A stretch of DNA of 64,000 nucleotides from an uncultured Roseovarius sp. GTDB lineage: Bacteria > Pseudomonadota > Alphaproteobacteria > Rhodobacterales > Rhodobacteraceae. Shown piece by piece: positions 62,504 through 64,000 of this stretch; positions within the stretch are counted from its first letter, which is position 1, and each line of letters opens with the position of its first letter. The notes beneath the pieces are model-generated. The model did not search any database, had not been told where the DNA came from, and saw only the letters and a program-made list of their open reading frames with translations. The stretch is from positions 124,001 to 188,000 of the forward strand of contig CANNCP010000008.1 in assembly GCA_947503145.1 (NCBI GenBank), read 5' to 3'. The position numbers and the translations under genes are program-made.

Positions 62504-63424
62504 TCAACTTGAGGCGTGAAAGATCCGGCCCAGCGACCCGGGCGCCCTGCTGCGATCCGCCGACAGGATGACCAGCACCAGGATTGTAATCAGATATGGT
62601 GACATGGAAAGGTATTCGACAGGAATATCAACCCCTGCCGCCTGCAGATTCAGTTGCAGCACCGTAACCCCGCCAAAGAGATAGGCTCCCAGCAGCACGC
62701 GCCCGGCCTTCCATGAGGCGAAGACCACCAGCGCCAGCGCGATCCAGCCGGCACCTGCGGTCATGCCTTCGGTCCATTGGGGCACACGCACAAGGCTGAT
62801 ATAGGCACCGCCCATACCCGCACAGGCCCCGCCAAAGAGAATGGCCATCACCCGCACGCGCACCACCTTGTAGCCCAGCGCATGGGCCGCATCGTGGTTC
62901 TCGCCCACCGCCCGCAGGATCAGCCCGGCGCGGGTGAGTTTCAGCAGCGCCCAGACCGCCAGCGTGAGTATCAGGCCGAAATACACCATCCAGTCATGCG
63001 CAAAGACGATTCGGCCCAGCACCGGGATATCACCCAACAGCGGGATATCCAGTTTGGCCGTGGGTGGCGGTCTGATCCCGACATAGGACTGGCCCAGAAG
63101 CGCGCTCAGCCCCAGACCAAAGAGCGTGAGCGCCAGCCCCGAGGCCACCTGGTTGGCCAGTGCGAACTGCGTGAGACCGGCAAAGAGCAGCGACAGAAGC
63201 GCCCCGCCCAGCGCCGCGCCGATGAACCCGGCTACAGGCGATCCGGTCTCGACCGCGATGGCAAAGCCGCAGATCGCGCCGGTGATCATCATGCCTTCGA
63301 CCCCCAAGTTCAGCACGCCCGCGCGCTCCACCACCAGCTCTCCCAGACCCGCCAGCAGGATGGGGGTGGCAGCGACCATGAGCGAGGCCAGCAAAAGGAT
63401 CGGGTTGATCGAGGAAAGGTCCAT
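62504..63424 (-). CDS. ABC transporter permease (nucleoside/BMP-type)
   Basis: A 306-residue branched-chain/nucleoside family permease. The segment LLAGLGELVVERAGVLNLGV (glu-rich EAA-like) with GMMITGAICGFAIAVETG, and ENHDAAHALGYKVVRVRVMA as the cytoplasmic loop, are typical of YufQ/NupQ-type permeases. Its ATG overlaps the preceding permease's stop. Confidence 0.9.
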   Translation of the reverse strand: MDLSSINPILLLASLMVAATPILLAGLGELVVERAGVLNLGVEGMMITGAICGFAIAVETGSPVAGFIGAALGGALLSLLFAGLTQFALANQVASGLALTLFGLGLSALLGQSYVGIRPPPTAKLDIPLLGDIPVLGRIVFAHDWMVYFGLILTLAVWALLKLTRAGLILRAVGENHDAAHALGYKVVRVRVMAILFGGACAGMGGAYISLVRVPQWTEGMTAGAGWIALALVVFASWKAGRVLLGAYLFGGVTVLQLNLQAAGVDIPVEYLSMSPYLITILVLVILSADRSRAPGSLGRIFHASS

Positions 63425-64000
63425 TACGCCACCTCCGTCCGTTTCAGGCGCAGCCGGAACTGCACCAGTACATCCACCGCCAGCAGGAAGAACAGCAGCA
63501 TCCCCTGAAACAGCTGGATCGCCGCGGCGGGCAGTTGCAGGTTTGATTGCGCGATCTCACCGCCGATATAGGTGAGCGCCATCAGAAGCCCCGCCAGCAT
63601 GATCCCCACCGGATGCAGCCGTCCCAGAAAGGCGACGATGATCGCGGTAAATCCGTAACCCACATTGAAATCGATGCTGACCTGCCCCGACGGCCCGGCG
63701 ACCTCGAACATCCCCGCCAGCCCGGCCAGCGCGCCCGATATGCCAAGACAGAAGAGAATCAGCCGGTTTGGCCGCACCCCGGCAAAACGTGCCGCGCGCG
63801 GGGCCTGTCCGGTCAGGCGGATGTGATAGCCCAGGATGTGCCGGTTCAGCAGGATATAGGCAAAGATCACCGCAATCAGCGCCGCCGCCACCCCCCAATG
63901 CAGCCCGCTGCCGGTGATCAAATCGGCATTATGGGCCGCTTCGTAGTGCTGCAGGTTGCGGCTGCCCGGAAAGCCGTGGCCTTCGGGGTTGCGCATCAGT
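63424..64000 (-). CDS. ABC transporter permease, partial (N-terminus outside window)
   Basis: The C-terminal 190 residues of a YufP/NupP-type permease (family length about 360). The loop HIRLTGQAPRAARFAGVRPN and PSGQVSIDFNVGYGFTAII then FLGRLHPVGIMLAGLLMAL are conserved. The reading frame continues past base 64000, so the first part and the upstream genes are not visible. Its stop TGA overlaps the second permease ATG. Confidence 0.88.
   Translation of the reverse strand, partial: LMRNPEGHGFPGSRNLQHYEAAHNADLITGSGLHWGVAAALIAVIFAYILLNRHILGYHIRLTGQAPRAARFAGVRPNRLILFCLGISGALAGLAGMFEVAGPSGQVSIDFNVGYGFTAIIVAFLGRLHPVGIMLAGLLMALTYIGGEIAQSNLQLPAAAIQLFQGMLLFFLLAVDVLVQFRLRLKRTEVA

Noticed and set aside
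1-64000. CRISPR arrays or insertion sequences
   Set aside because: No regularly spaced direct repeats and no transposase reading frames were seen.

Overview
The window is chromosomal DNA from a GC-rich alphaproteobacterium. It most resembles the Rhodobacterales (Roseobacter group). The grounds are the block yceD / rpmF-plsX-fabH-ihfA-merR, the long-form dCTP deaminase, a B12-dependent class II ribonucleotide reductase as the RNR gene present, an ornithine-lipid acyltransferase, two TRAP transporters, CCA-encoding tRNA genes and several gene types typical of marine roseobacters. Species cannot be fixed from the sequence alone. No transposase, integrase, CRISPR array or rRNA is visible.

Layout. 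1-5.9 kb (minus strand): trpE (cut by the window start), ppiD, a class I/II aminotransferase, a xanthine phosphoribosyltransferase, a small membrane-protein gene that looks frameshifted, and fabI. 6.1-7.9 kb: pdxH, a two-domain cold-shock protein and a DUF192 protein, then tRNA-Pro(TGG). 8.4-12.5 kb: nrdJ behind a pair of NrdR-like boxes, with a strong terminator and possible small RNA downstream. 12.7-18.2 kb: argS, a SPOR protein, nagZ, scpA, scpB and a small Met/Arg-rich protein, several with overlapping stop/start codons. 18.2-24.1 kb (minus): dCTP deaminase, tRNA-Pro(GGG), a MerR regulator, ihfA, fabH-plsX, rpmF and yceD. 24.2-29.4 kb: a BamE-like lipoprotein, olsB, an ABC-F ATPase, an SDR dehydrogenase and an AbrB-family membrane protein.

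29.5-48.5 kb is accessory. It holds a NaeI-like restriction enzyme with its C5 methyltransferase beside an oddly paired tRNA-Gly(CCC). Next is a catabolic locus: a GntR regulator and a FAD/Fe-S dehydrogenase divergent from a serine-glyoxylate-type aminotransferase, a complete TRAP transporter, an enoyl-CoA hydratase, a class III CoA-transferase and a GlcG/HbpS protein. I cannot match this set to a described pathway, and it is the best candidate here for an undescribed system. A pirin gene and then a DapF-like epimerase co-transcribed with a polar amino-acid ABC transporter follow, then a universal stress protein.

48.9-64 kb: an RND efflux pair with a TetR regulator, a TakP-like TRAP binding protein convergent with its likely DctQ/DctM permeases and separated from them by a lone AAA ATPase gene, a DUF938 methyltransferase, a fatty-acid desaturase, and a BMP-family nucleoside-type ABC transporter that runs off the window end. 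A family of palindromic repeats sits between the genes from 56.7 to 61.2 kb.
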